This document shows, piece by piece, positions 9,834-21,983 of a stretch of 64,000 bases of DNA. How positions within the stretch are numbered: the stretch's first letter is position 1; each line of letters opens with the position of its first letter. The notes beneath the pieces are model-generated. The model was not told where the DNA came from, did no database searches, and was given only the letters and a program-made list of their open reading frames with translations. The DNA lies in contig BCHU01000002.1 of assembly GCA_001599715.1 (NCBI GenBank), positions 1,922,001-1,986,000 on the forward strand, read 5' to 3'. The DNA is from Phaeotremella fagi (lineage: Eukaryota > Basidiomycota > Tremellomycetes > Tremellales > Phaeotremellaceae). A program made the translations under genes and the position numbers.

Positions 9834-11924
9834 ATGTCCACCCAAATCTATTCACCCTCACAAGCACACAGGCAGCTCACAGATATTGAAGGAGGACTGA
9901 AAAATCTTGGTCTCACTGACGACAGACAAGGAGAGACTGAGATCCCAGCACTTGACGATGATTTGGAGCGATTTCGAAGAGAATGGAAGAATGAGGTTCA
10001 AGCTAAGAAATCTGAGAAGAAGGTCAGAGGGGAAGATCCTGTCATCACCGTCAAATCGGACAGCAAACTGGTTTCTCCTGTGACTACAGAAATACCGCTT
10101 GATCCAGCGATACCAACTCCAACATTAGTCAGACGAACGACTCGATCGCCATCCACTTCCCCTATCTCAATCAGACAACCGCTTCCTTCAGACTTAGATG
10201 AGGATTTTGGTGGTCCCTCTAATCCTGTAACGTCAACGATTGCGTCCAAATCAAACAAAATACCTTTTAGATCTACTTTTCGAGCTCCACAGGTCAAGGA
10301 CAAGGATCGAGCTGTCCATCTCTATGCGAAAGCAGTGGAATGTGAACAGAGTGGGAAGCTCAATGACGCTCTGATGATGTACAGGAAAGCTTTCAAGCTA
10401 GATGGTGAGCTTAGACATAGTAGTAGCTTTTTTTAGACATAGTAGTAGCTTTTTTTCGGTTGCTGACAAATATCACAGAAAACGTTGATAAACTATATGC
10501 CAAATCACAGAACGCCATCGCTTCTGCAGAGATCCTCGAGGAGAAGGAAGCAGAGACGTCATCACCTTCTTCTAATGACATTGTATCCTCTGCTGTTCCA
10601 GTTGAAGCTCCCTACTCCTTCCAAAGACATATCCAAGTTCAACCAGATTACGAAAAAGTCCAACAACCTTTGATCTCTCAAACACCATTAGCAACAACCA
10701 CAATCTCGCGTTCATCACCATTGACGAATCTATTCAACTCCTTACCAATCCCAGCTCACGAATTAGAATTTTTAAAAGCGGAAGAAGAACTTCCAATACC
10801 CATTTCGAAACTACCTGCAGAATTGATTGATCCAATACTAGCAAATCTTGATGTGGCCAGTATAGAACGATTCGCCATGTCTTGTTGGAGAGCTAGGTTC
10901 CTTACTGCGTACAGTCGACGATGGATGACGATTGCTCAAGGGATCTATCGATCTCCGTCGATCTTCCCTGAAAATCGAGATATGAGAGATTTGGTGGGAA
11001 AACATCATGGAGAATGGAGGACTGCGTTGATAGAAGAAGAACGGGTTAGGATGGACGGTTGTTACATTAGTGTTTGTCATTATATGTGAGTTTGAGGAGT
11101 CTTGGCTTTGCATTAAACTGACTTCGACATGATAGTCGTCCTGGTGCTGGTGACCAATGGGTGACAGTAAGTCATCCCACAACATTTGATGTGCTCAGTT
11201 ACTGATTCCCCATGTTAGATAACTCACTTAAGTAAGCTCTATGCTCTCTCGACCATACACCGTACTTACAATCAACAGTCACATACCATCGATTTCTCCG
11301 ATTCTATCCAGATGGCTCAGTAATCTCCTTCCTAACAACTGATCAGTAAGTCGACCAAATGGCCCTAGCAGGAGTTCACGGAGTCACAATTACTAACAAT
11401 GAGATAGCCCAACGGAAGTTGTTCCACTTTTACGACCAACACTTCGAGGGAAAGGTTTACATTTCGGACGATGGCGTTTGATAAGATCAGACGAACCAGA
11501 TCCCGTGCATTCGGTACAACTCGATGGACTGAATCCAGCGTCTGCACCTGTGGAAAAGGAGAAGATCAGAAAAAGAGCGAAGATTCTCATTACGGACTTA
11601 TTGGAACCTGGATTTGACTCGCCTAAATACGAATTTGAGATGGAGCTGGGATTGAAAGAAACTGGTCGTGGAAAGTTAGTCAAATTCTTATTTAATATGT
11701 CTCCATATTTCATTCGATGAGAATGCTGACTTCGATTTCTTAGATGGAATAAACTCGATCTGGCATCTTATAATTCAATCAATCTGTCTACGGGCGAATC
11801 ATTGGCTTTATCGCTTAAACACCAGAAACCTTTCTATTTCTCAAAGTAAGTCTGATTATCTTGTATCGGTAGCATATCGGATCTAACAACAATCAGGGTG
11901 AAATCGTACAATCCTCCTTTCTAG
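9834..11924 (+). CDS. F-box protein, FBXO9/Hrt3 type (SCF ubiquitin ligase adaptor)
   Basis: Substrate-recognition subunit of an SCF E3 ligase. After a disordered Ser/Thr-rich N-terminus comes a TPR-like helix pair (YAKAVECEQSGKLNDALMMY) typical of FBXO9, then the F-box LPAELIDPILANLDVASIER at the middle of the protein, followed by the FBXO9-specific C-terminal domain: YRFLRFYPDGSVISFLTT-like sequence, LRGKGLHFGRW, and FEMELGLKETGRGKWNKLD. The end VKSYNPPF is followed by TAG at 11922-11924. There are seven or so introns and about 560 residues, close to the family's usual length. The first intron carries a 22-bp tandem duplication. The ATG at 9834 is the first in frame. Confidence 0.9.
10412..10455 (+). 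repeat. 22-bp tandem duplication inside an intron
   Basis: Two perfect head-to-tail copies of a 22-bp unit, TAGACATAGTAGTAGCTTTTTT, lie inside the first intron of the F-box gene. The junction creates a T-run followed by TAG, a second potential splice acceptor upstream of the probable true CACAG site. Confidence 0.85.
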
Positions 11925-12355
11925 CTGGACAGGGTCGATTGTTTTCGGTGTTTGAGTATACTGTCGAAAGGTGGCACAGCGCATCCCAACCGTTCGATTG
12001 CTAAAAATCTGCTTAAATTTTTGCATCTTGAAATGTATCTAGATTCCCAACTTTTGTAAAAGTTTGTTGAAATGTATCTTGTCAAAAATTGTCAAAGCCT
12101 TCGTGAAATCACCTTGTGTCATTTCAATCGAGCATGTCACCCTCCGAATCGTTTTAAGCCTTTCCAGCGATCACCACGATAAGTGTGACAATCAACCGAA
12201 GAGAAGACCGTTCCTTCTAAGCAAGTGAAACTGACATCATCATCGAAGGTCGTTGAACAACGTTCAACTCCGACTAAATTGACAATTAACAAACGAAAGT
12301 GAATTGACAGTAATTCATTCCATTTGACCTAATACCTCCAGAATCATCATAGCCA
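11925..12355. other. Intergenic region between FBXO9 and the next gene
   Basis: About 430 bp with 3' end sequences of the F-box gene and the promoter of the downstream unknown gene. I see no ORF, RNA gene or repeat that stands out. Confidence 0.5.
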
Positions 12356-13003
12356 ATGAGTGTCATCAATTTTCTCAAAGATCTCCGAACACAAAGTGTT
12401 CTGTTCAGCGAGAATGTCAACATGATGCGAGAAGATACTCTCAAAACCTCCAATCACCTTGATTTTCCAGATACCGAACTAGAAACCATAGCAACTTCGA
12501 ATTACGAGAATCTAACGTCAAAATACAATCTCAATTGTAAAAATGCAATTTGGTCTACGAAATCTGAATTCGAACATCATTTCAAACATCAAGCTCAACT
12601 CGAAAGCGATCAGAACTACAGCTACGTATTAAGTATCCCAGAGCCCCAAACCGAATACCATTCGATAACATTCGACGATATCGGGAAATGGAATTTATTC
12701 AGATATCTCTCATCGACCCGTTGTGAACTTCCACCCGAGCTCGAACAAGTGATTAACGAATGGGAGAAAGAGGAAGTTGAATATTTCGATTCGAAACTTG
12801 GGAAACTTAGACCGAAGGTGGATCTTCGTATTGATGTTGATAATGATAATGATGCTGGGGGTAGTCGGTCTTCTATTCAGAAAACCCCACCTGAAGGGAT
12901 ATCTGTTTCTGTTGCCAGTTCTTCTGCTACTTCTGATAAAGTTGGTTCTCCAAGTGTTCTTAGTCCTTTATTTAGATTATTCCAAAAGAACGAAGACTCT
13001 TAG
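12356..13003 (+). CDS. Hypothetical 215-residue protein
   Basis: Unrecognised single-exon protein. The ATG at 12356 begins MSVINFLKDLRTQSVLFSEN. The first 150 residues look folded, mainly helical and mixed charged, with aromatic-rich segments (FDDIGKWNLFRYLSS) and a Glu-rich helix (EQVINEWEKEEVEYFDSKLG). The last 60 residues are disordered and Ser-rich, ending FRLFQKNEDS. There is no signal peptide and no membrane span. It converges on the tail of HFM1. Codon usage resembles the neighbours. No function can be proposed from sequence. Confidence 0.65.
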   Translation: MSVINFLKDLRTQSVLFSENVNMMREDTLKTSNHLDFPDTELETIATSNYENLTSKYNLNCKNAIWSTKSEFEHHFKHQAQLESDQNYSYVLSIPEPQTEYHSITFDDIGKWNLFRYLSSTRCELPPELEQVINEWEKEEVEYFDSKLGKLRPKVDLRIDVDNDNDAGGSRSSIQKTPPEGISVSVASSSATSDKVGSPSVLSPLFRLFQKNEDS

Positions 13004-13413
13004 GTGTGTTCGTACATTACTGTAATTCTTTCGATGTATTGTTTGGCTCCTAATATTGTATCTTGACAATACTTGCTCATTCTCTGATAAGGGAGACACA
13101 TGGATGGATGTGTAGGTAGAAACATAGCATAAAATGTATGAGGAGAAAATGTAAGAGTATCTGATATATATATTGCACTAAATAAAAAGGATGATGACCA
13201 GCATGGATAATAGCGATAAAACGGGTGAAATAGATGAACGAAATGTTCAGCTACAACGTCATGAAAATAAAAGTACAGCATTGAGAGAATTAATATCAGG
13301 ATTTTCGAATCAATCGGAATACTTCAAGTGAACGAGTAAAAAGGACCGATGAATACTGTAAGATTTGGTTATTGAATATATGGTAAGTTTCTCCAAAAAG
13401 TGGTAGACCATAA
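13004..13413. other. Convergent intergenic region
   Basis: Region between two convergent 3' ends. It is AT-rich with TATATATATTG-like and AATAAA-like strings (the latter near 13180) that could serve polyadenylation. No gene is seen. Confidence 0.45.
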
Positions 13414-16400
13414 TCACACCCGATCACCAAATTCGAGGCGATCCATGATTGATCTATACGAGGAGGTTGAGCGGTGATCAAAGTCACGATGATTGTTGGT
13501 CTTGAATTGAACGGTACTTGGAACGGTTTCTAGATGATTTTCGAATACCGGCAAAACTTCTTCGTCATCAGAGTCATCATCGATATAATGAATGACGTGA
13601 TTGTCATTGTTAGAGTCGTTGGGTTCATGTAGATTGTTGTGGTTCTTATCTTCTCTGTTATTCATTTCCCAGTCTTGATCGAAGTCGTCTTCATATCCAC
13701 CTAATTGAGACCCGGTATTACGATTTCTTTCCATGATACCATCGTCTCCAAAATTCTCTTGGTAATTCCCATAGACCTCGTTCTCCATCGGGGAGTAATA
13801 ACCCATAGGATCGTCATCGTTCCAGTTGTTCGAGTGTTGACGAACATCTCCCTCTGGGTATGTAGGGAATGAATATCCATCATCGAATACCGGTGCATCA
13901 ACACCCTCATTGTCATCACCAAACTGAGGAAAAAGTTCGAACTCCTCTCTATCGACACCGCCCGCAAACGAGTTATCGATTGGAGATTGGGTTCCGTGAT
14001 CTTGAGTTACAACTTGACTATCTCCATTTGCTTCGAGATAGAAATCATTACCATCTTGTAGAGTAGCAGAAGACAAACCCTCCGTAAAATCATACACAGG
14101 TTCGAAATTCTCGTTATCCATGCTATCTTGTGAGTCGATTAAGATAGGATCAAATTTTCTACCATTGACGTTTGAACTAGTTGACGACGATGATGGAGGT
14201 GTAAGGAACAGCTTTTCAGTCACCTTGTTGATTTTACTTGACTCGGTGTCGTCTTGATGCTCGGTAAGTGGATCTGAGAACTTGACGCGTTTTGACGGTT
14301 TGGAAGATTTGTCAGTCTGGTCGTGATATTTGGATTTCAGAGAGGATGGTGGCGTGGTTGAGTTCTTCAATGGGGTGATGAGTGGTGGGTCTAGGAAAAG
14401 GAAAGGACTAGGTGATCGAGATTCGACCTGATCACCGTCATTAGTTGGTGTTGATTCATGAATCTTATCTTGTGGAATATCTTGTTTAGGGCGAGTGGTA
14501 TTTTTGTCTTTACCATTCTTGACGATTTGATTTGTGGATGAATGGAGACTTTTGACAGATTTGTCGGTAATTTTGATGGAATCATTCTTCTTGGATTTCT
14601 CCTTTGGTTTATCTTGAACCAAATAAATAAGTTCATCGATATCTTCGTCACTGGATAAGTCACCGTTAGAAGTAGCTTTGACATGTTTTCGTTTTCGGTT
14701 CTTCGATGAAGTGCCGTTGGTGGCATTTGAGGGTACGCCTATCAGAGAATCAGCATCTATATCCATGCTAAAATGTAAGAGCTTACTTGTACTAATTGGA
14801 GCGCCTTTGCCATTACCACTATGTTCAATCATTTCATTACCTCTTACGTCCTCCGCAACCCTATTTGGTGTACCAGCATCACTCATAGTACCTATTACAT
14901 GGTCAGGTGTCAAGTACTGCCGCTTTCTTGTCCTCAAACTCACCATTAACATCGCGATCACTCTTCTCTTCGTCATCCTTCTTGTACAAGTGAGGGTAGA
15001 TCGTCGGATCAGGAAAAGTGGAAGGATCCAATTCAGGATCATACTCTTGAACACTAGTACAACCAGCTACTTCATCGACTAGATGGATCGTAAGCACGTC
15101 GCTCAACCGAACTACCTACTTCCAACAATGATCTGAATTTTCGCCTCATTCTTCATTTGAAAACCAACTTCAAAAGTCCTGGATGAATCGTCCAGCTTTC
15201 TTGCCCTACGCAGATATCAGTCTTCTCAAAATCATTCACAGAAAGCTACATACTCAAGACGTCTGAAGTCGATGAATTGTCCATCAGAAGTGATAATGAT
15301 CACTGAAATGTTGTATTTGAGTACGAAAGCTGAACGCTTAGTTTTCTTCTCGGGTAAACCCAAAAGATCGATTGATATTTCGAGCTTCAATACCGGGAAT
15401 TGTCCTGCAACGATTTCCCGTTGGTCACGAAGCTCACTGATCAGTTAAAGTTGTCAGTTATGATCGCTAAGGTGAAGATTATTTAATTCACGTGTATTTT
15501 ACCCGGAGTCGAGGCATTTCTCGAGCTTCTTTAAGTACCTAAAATATAAGTGATGAAACCTTGCCTCTGACATACTCCAGCTCCAAAATGTGGACCACGA
15601 CCAAGTAAAGCTTCCAATTGTCCGGGATGCATCGCAATAAGTGCATCGAAAGCTGTGATCTGGGTTAGTGGGAGCTGCCAAGATCAAATGGGCTATGGGC
15701 TGACTCACAATAGATCCCTTCTTGGCCAAGCCTGACAATCGACTTGGGACCTAAAAAACGTTAGTTGATACACCAAGCTAAAGTCTGAAAACATTATCTT
15801 ACCAATATTGGCGATTTGACGAAAGATCGTCGAGGTTCCCTCCCAAGCTTTCCCTTGTATACACCGACTCAACTCCCACGCTGCGGCCATGGCACCTCCC
15901 CATTTCTTTTCAGTAGCAACTGCGGCAATGGCTACCTGAATGTCAGCTTCAAGGTAACACTGCCGAACTATTCTTCTACTCACCTTTCGCAATTCTAGGA
16001 GCCGCTCTGAAGATAGTGAGAAGGATGTGAGTTGGAGAAGAGTTTTCTGTTTGAGTCGCATATTCGTCCAGATTGATATTACCTAAACATATTTGGATAT
16101 AAAGAAAGACCTTATCACTAAGGAGTCCGTCAGTCAAGTCACGAATACGCAATATCATCAACTCACCCAGAAGTTTTCACATTGTGATCAAGTTTATAGC
16201 GGACATGGGGTCCAGCATTGAGCTTATTCAACATCTATGCCAGTAAGCTATACCGAAGTTCCTGCAACTTACCGTCGATTCCCCACTACGAACACGAATA
16301 TCCTTAAACCTACTCCTGATCAGGATGTACTTTAAACAAACATTCGCAGTACTTACTCTGCGGCTCCAGCCAACAATTCCAGCATCTCTTTTACTCCAAA

Positions 16401-19400
16401 ATATTCTTCCATGCACATGATTGACTTCATCTGAGATATTGTCAGCACAAACTTTGGAGATCCTTGTCAAAAACGTACCGTTTCGAAGCCTTGATCAATC
16501 ATGTCAGAAGTCCAGACATTAACTTGAACCATCTAAGACTCACAAACCAAGTTTCTACTCATGATGGAGCCATACCTTCCGAGAATTAGTCAAGTAGTAG
16601 ATACTGAAATCAACTCACTTTGTGGTAAGAATATGGCTATCCTCAGGATCAACAATCACAGTCGGTTCGGCTTCTAATTCAATTAGTTCAACCGCTTTCA
16701 ATTGAGTGATCGCATCCTATAGAATGTAAGTTGAGAGAAGTTATCAATCCTGATAATAACAACTTACTTGAACGTAATGGATCAACCAATCATTCCATGA
16801 TTTCAGCGATTTCTCCGTTCCCATAGCAGCTGAATAATGGTTTGGGTTTTGTTGAATGCGGATGTAGAGGAATGAGCTGTTCCAAGGTCGTTAATCGGTT
16901 TCAAGGTCATTGAAATCGAAGAATACTAACTTTCTCAACCAGGTTATCGCCGTATTGATGGACGTGATAGTCTGAAGTTCGATTTCACTATTAATGTGTT
17001 CTGTAAGATTGTCATGTCTGCATCAAATCAGTAACTGGATTTTGAATATCATCATTTGAGTAGCCATTGTTGCAGAAACTTACAGTGTGCTTTCCAAGGT
17101 AGTGGAAGATTGAAGCAATGCACGATACTGTAAGGCATCAGATTGGTCGCCGACACCGAAGACTCACCTTCGCAGTTTTTGATTGCTCACACATAACCTA
17201 TTAGTGTTAGCTATTTAGCTAATTAACAAAATTAAATGAAAGACAACCTACAATGACAGTCCCGGAAGTATCGAATTGAGGACGACCAGCTCGACCCATC
17301 ATCTGTTGAATATCGATATCCGAATACTCTTCCCATCCAGCACCTTGCCAGAACTTGGTTCCCTTGATGACGACAGTGTGAGCAGGTAAGTTGACACCAA
17401 CCGCCAAAGTCTTATTTCCTCAGCGCCAAGTGCTTTGCATAGTTACTCACAGAAGTCGAGACCAGAAGGAAAATCTGACCCTCCTTGAACCCCTTTTCAA
17501 TCACTTTTCTATCGGAAAAGTCTAGACCTGCATGATGAACAGATATTCCATTACCAGAAAGAGGGGCTAGTTTTTGGTCTCTCATGTCGAGCTTGCCTCT
17601 GGATAGCGAATTCAGAATTGGAGCATGTGAGGAAGTAATCTATGAGTAGATGTAAACTTACCGGGAATTACAGGGCCAAGGCAGGCGTTTATTTTTCGTC
17701 TTGTAAGCCTCGTAAGCTTCATTAATCGATTCTGCAGTACTCTGACAAGCTACGATGAAACAAGAGATCAGCAACAGCAATCATAACGATCGACTCACCT
17801 TTTCGAGTAGGACAAAATACTAAAACAGGTTGACCTTGACAATGTTTAACTAAAAGCGGCCAAAGATGTTCATCGAGTGACTTCATGAAACCCCAATCAT
17901 TAGACTCGGGATAACCATAAACCTCCCTGGTCAATTTAGTTGGTCGAAACTCTTCACCGAACTGGAGTTTAGTCTTGGTCATTTTATGTTACTCACCCGG
18001 AAGACCTTCGCCTTTGGCATGTTCTGGAAGGAGAACAGCTCCTCAACCAAATCTTCATCTTTACCGTTCGCGCCTCCGTTCTCATATACACCACTAGCTT
18101 CTGGTTCGAGTTTAGGCTGTCCGATCCATCGAGCAATGTCGTCAATGTTAGGAACCTGATTTCATCAGTAATGCTATCGATTCAGGAAGTTGACTTACTG
18201 TAGCGCTCACAGCTACAAAACGAATCATTCTCCCAGTATCATCTCGAAGTCGTTTGATTCTGGAAATAACAACTTCTAAAGTTGCACCACGATTTTCTCG
18301 TAACATATGAACCTGTGTACGTTCATGATGAGCGACCTTCATATGGATAGGATCCAACGACATACCTCATCGATCATGACCAATGATAATCTGTTGGCGA
18401 TGACGTCCTTAGTTTTCCCTTTTCTAGTCATCGAATCCCATTTCTCAGGCTGAAAGTTTGAGTCAGTTGAGGTACGGAAGACCCTAAACCAGACTTACGG
18501 TAGTAACGATGAGATCCGCACTATAGATAGCTTTGATTAAACTCTGAGTTGTAGAGGTGTCGCCAGTGATTTCATAACCTCGTGAATTAGTTCAGTGATG
18601 GTCACAAACCTACATTTCAAGTCGTCGAAAGTCTTCAGCTTCCCTGCCCAATCGGTAGCTCGCTCATTGCACAAAGCCTATAGTCAGTCGTTCAGTGAAC
18701 AGCAGATAAGACGAGTCTCAAGTACACACTTTCGTTGGAGCCATGTAAATAGCTAGAGGTCTGGTTCCTTCCAATGAGCTTGACCTGAGACGCAGGAATG
18801 TCAATTCAAAGATGGTAGTTTTACCCGAACCAGTGGGAGCTATGGATACTGATCAACTTCTTGGAGAATAACCAACTGAGATACTCACCTGATACCACCA
18901 GGTTCTCATCGGTTTCGTAAGCCTTGTCAGACGTCAGTTGAAGCCTTTTCATGAGATGTGAAGCGACTTACCGAATTGAAAACTTTACTCTGAACTTTAT
19001 TGAAGAAATTGAATCTGAAGAATTGCCGATGACGATCGGCTACATCTTGTCAGAACATCATCAAGCGATAGTGCGAAGATTGATAACTCACATAAATGTG
19101 TTAAAGGGACTGTTTCGATGTCATCATACTTGAGCTTGATGTTCTTATCTTTGTCTTCTACTGGTTTGGATTCTGATGCCTTTGGCATTTCTACCTTAGG
19201 TTTACCTGAATATTCGTTGAATAAAACGAAGATAGCAGTAGAAAGAGAAAGCTTACTTTCTGCCAATCTAGACTCGGCTGCTTCGACGTTTTCCAAAGCC
19301 TCCATGGCACCAGGTTCTTCCCATCTAGAATCGTCATATTCGTCTTCCTCAAGTACAGGTATTTGATTCGATTCTGACATCAATTGATTGACTTTATCAA

Positions 19401-19904
19401 CGGGTTGGTTTACAGTTTCTAGTACAATGTCCTGTTTGATTGGTTCACGATTTACATAGGAGGTATCGTTTGAACCGTAAACTACAGGTCCACGAGGTTG
19501 TCGTCTGGCACTGTATGATGTAGGTGTCCCGTAAATCGATCTATCGAAGTTTGGAGTTGGAGTGAAGTTGATTGTGGAGTATGAGGTATCAAGGGATTGA
19601 TCGAAGATGTGGTTCGTAGTGTAGTCATTTTTCATCGGTGTCCCGTATGAGTTTCTGATTGGGGTCAGTGGGAAATTGGGAGGTTGGATGATGGTATTGA
19701 AATGATTGGAACGAGTGGTGTATGGGGATGAGCCTGGGTTTGAGGAAGCTATGGTTGGATTTCAGTTCATTTACTCAGAATGCATGGAGTTAACTGACCA
19801 TCGTTGAACGGGAAGGTATTTTGACCAAACGAGTTCCCCCCAAAGACTGCGTTGAGTTGATCTCGCAGACCATCGTCTTGACGGTAAGTAGAGTTAGTCT
19901 CCAT
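13414..19904 (-). CDS. HFM1: Meiotic ATP-dependent DNA helicase HFM1/MER3 with long acidic C-terminal tail
   Basis: Ski2-like superfamily 2 helicase that stabilises recombination intermediates and promotes crossovers in meiosis. The start [12 protein letters not shown] is at 19904. In order: a disordered N-terminus, Walker [10 protein letters not shown] (about 18813-18840), DEVH split by an intron near 18363, then [18 protein letters not shown] (an HFM1 family hallmark), motif III VAVSAT, motif [18 protein letters not shown], a Sec63 domain and an Ig-like end. The Ig part can be read straight on through a 41-bp intron ([23 protein letters not shown]) and a second intron into an approximately 490-residue Ser/Asp/Asn-rich tail ending [10 protein letters not shown]. 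If the first of these introns is not spliced, the helicase stops at 15112 and the tail would be a separate gene starting near 14886. About 25 introns; near 1,700 residues as read. Confidence 0.85.
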
Positions 19905-20197
19905 GATGGAGAGGGATGGCTACTGCTAGTTTAACTTTATAAGAGGAGGATGATGTTGCTGATGTGAAGAATCATAAAAGAAAGAAGGATTAAAGAGTTA
20001 AAGAAAGAATGTTGAAGGTTGAAAGTGTTAAGTTGATTGATACGAGTGGCAAAAGAAAAGAAAGAAAGCCGCGTCACTCTGCCTAACATTACAGATGTAC
20101 TAGAAGTTAGATGTCAGGCTCATCTGCCAATGATTTCTTCGAACACTTTCCTCTCTTTAGCACCACAGCTTAACCATTCCTTCATCTGAATGATACC
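19905..20197. promoter_or_regulatory. Divergent promoter region HFM1 / SAM37
   Basis: A 293-bp region between two outward-facing starts. Purine-rich AAAGAAAGAAAG stretches (about 19965-20070) occupy the HFM1 side. No gene is seen. Confidence 0.4.
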
Positions 20198-21674
20198 ATG
20201 TCAACCCCACCCATCTTACTACACAGCACAGCTCCGTTATCACCACTACCATCATCAGATCAAGAGTCCATATATCTAGCAGCTTTACTCCAACTCTCAA
20301 CTCCAGGTAGATGGGCTGTTGTTCAAGGTGATTACACCTTGAATGGGGGTATGTCGTTCACTTTGTGTAAATTAAGGATAAGCTAAAGTACCGAAACACA
20401 ATAGGGAAACTACCTTACATCTCACATCTTCAAAACGTAATCCGTACGGACCAATTATATCATTTACCAGGATTCGAAGATCCAGATCACCTTCTTTCGA
20501 AGGAGGAATTAGCGGATTCATTAACCTGGAAAGCGTATATCGAACAGAATCTAACAGACTTAGTCGTACGTTTTCAGCCAGCTAGTTATATCTATTCATC
20601 TACGAGCTAAAGCTGACCGCATCACAGAATCACTCGTTGTACTCTCTCCCACCAAATTATCCAGAGACATTAGGTAAAGCTCAAACTTCAGTTCTAGGAT
20701 TTCCATCATCGCAATACATTCCTCAGAGGATACGTGGGATACAAAAAGCTAGATTACAGTATGTTGGATTATGGGGATTAGGGGGATTGAATTTAGGTAT
20801 AATTTGTTCCCCCTTTGCGACTAATTTCATCTGGTCATACTGACTATGCATCAGGGGATGCTGAGGACGAAGATCGTAAACGATTAGAAGAGAGTTTCAT
20901 TATCGGACCTGCTGGTACCACTGCACCGAGAGCATGGAGTGGATGGAGAGCTGGTAGGCAGAACGAAGAGAGACGTCGAAAATTCGGGGAAGAGGAGGTG
21001 AGCTAGAATGAGGCGCAGGAGACTGCTATTGAAACTGACGAATAATAGTTCACTCGTAGAGTCAAATCTGCTTTAGATCCCTTAGCCAGACGTTTAGGAG
21101 AAAAACCATTCTTCTTTGGTGAAAGGTCAGTTCGTTTCTCCAGGAGACCCCCGAAAAAGTTCTGATGAGGCATACCAGACCAACAACGATAGATATCACC
21201 CTCCTTTCCCAATTATCATTAGTCCTCGCTCCCAATCTCCCCAATCCATTATTTTCCAAAATAATCCGTGAAACCCATCCAACAATCGTTGAACACTATC
21301 GCAAAACCCTAACCCATCTCTTCCCAACGCCCCGACCAACGAATTCATCTCCATGGACTTTAGTCCCTCGAACTACTTTACCTGTTGTACCGAAGAAGCA
21401 TGTTTCGTATTTGAGTAGGCTGACTTCTTACTGGTCTAGTGAGGTTGATAAAGATAAGGCTAAGGGGAAGACGAAGAAGGATAGGGAGTTTGAGATGGCT
21501 CGGTGGCTTTGGTTTGGTGGAGTTGCTGTTAGTTTAATCACTTATATTTTTGCATCGGGATTGGTGAAAATCGAGTTTGAGAGTGAGGATGAGGATGAGG
21601 ATGAAGATGAGGACGATGAAAACGAAGAAGACGATGAAGAAGAGATAGTAGTTATAGAAACCGAAGCTATGTAG
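20198..21674 (+). CDS. SAM37: Metaxin/SAM37-like mitochondrial outer-membrane sorting subunit
   Basis: Likely subunit of the SAM complex, which inserts beta-barrel proteins into the mitochondrial outer membrane. The N-terminal thioredoxin-like part matches the metaxin/Tom37 pattern (LPSSDQESIYLAALLQLSTP, then GKLPYISHLQNVI), and the GST-C-like part contains LGEKPFFFGERP-TTIDITLLSQLS and the HPTIVEHYRKTLTHLF helix. A hydrophobic segment, WLWFGGVAVSLITYIFASGL, lies near the C-terminus and is followed by about 35 residues, almost all Asp and Glu, ending VVIETEAM. About five introns; near 400 residues. The start at 20198 is the first ATG. SAM35/metaxin-2 would be the main alternative, but length and the C-terminal anchor favour SAM37/metaxin-1. 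Confidence 0.75.
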
Positions 21675-21983
21675 ATGTAGAAGTAGCCAATTTGCTACCG
21701 ATTCCAGCAATCCAAAGCCGTTTGTGGCCGCGGCCGTGTCGATCAATTCAGGTGGCAAACTGAATTCAAACATCTAAATATCGTTCATAACCGATCCTAA
21801 TTTCCCGGAAAGTCGAAAGGTAACAATCAATTTTTAGCTGGTCTTACGTGAATTCAGTAGTGTGATTACTTTTGGTATTCAGTGCACCTGGGAATTGATA
21901 TATATGCATGTATACTCGTTTTCTCGAGTTCTTCTTCTACTAATACATTTGCGATTATCTTATAAAAACGAAATTGAACCATC
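21675..21983. other. Intergenic, promoter of MFS gene
   Basis: Non-coding spacer of about 310 bp. A TATAT-rich stretch near 21896-21912 and TTATAAAA near 21959 could be promoter elements of the following transporter. No gene is seen. Confidence 0.4.

Noticed and set aside
13414..15054. The 546-codon minus-strand frame taken as a single-exon protein starting [12 protein letters not shown]
   Set aside because: That N-terminus comes from reading through an intron in another frame; the better reading joins exons in the HFM1 tail.
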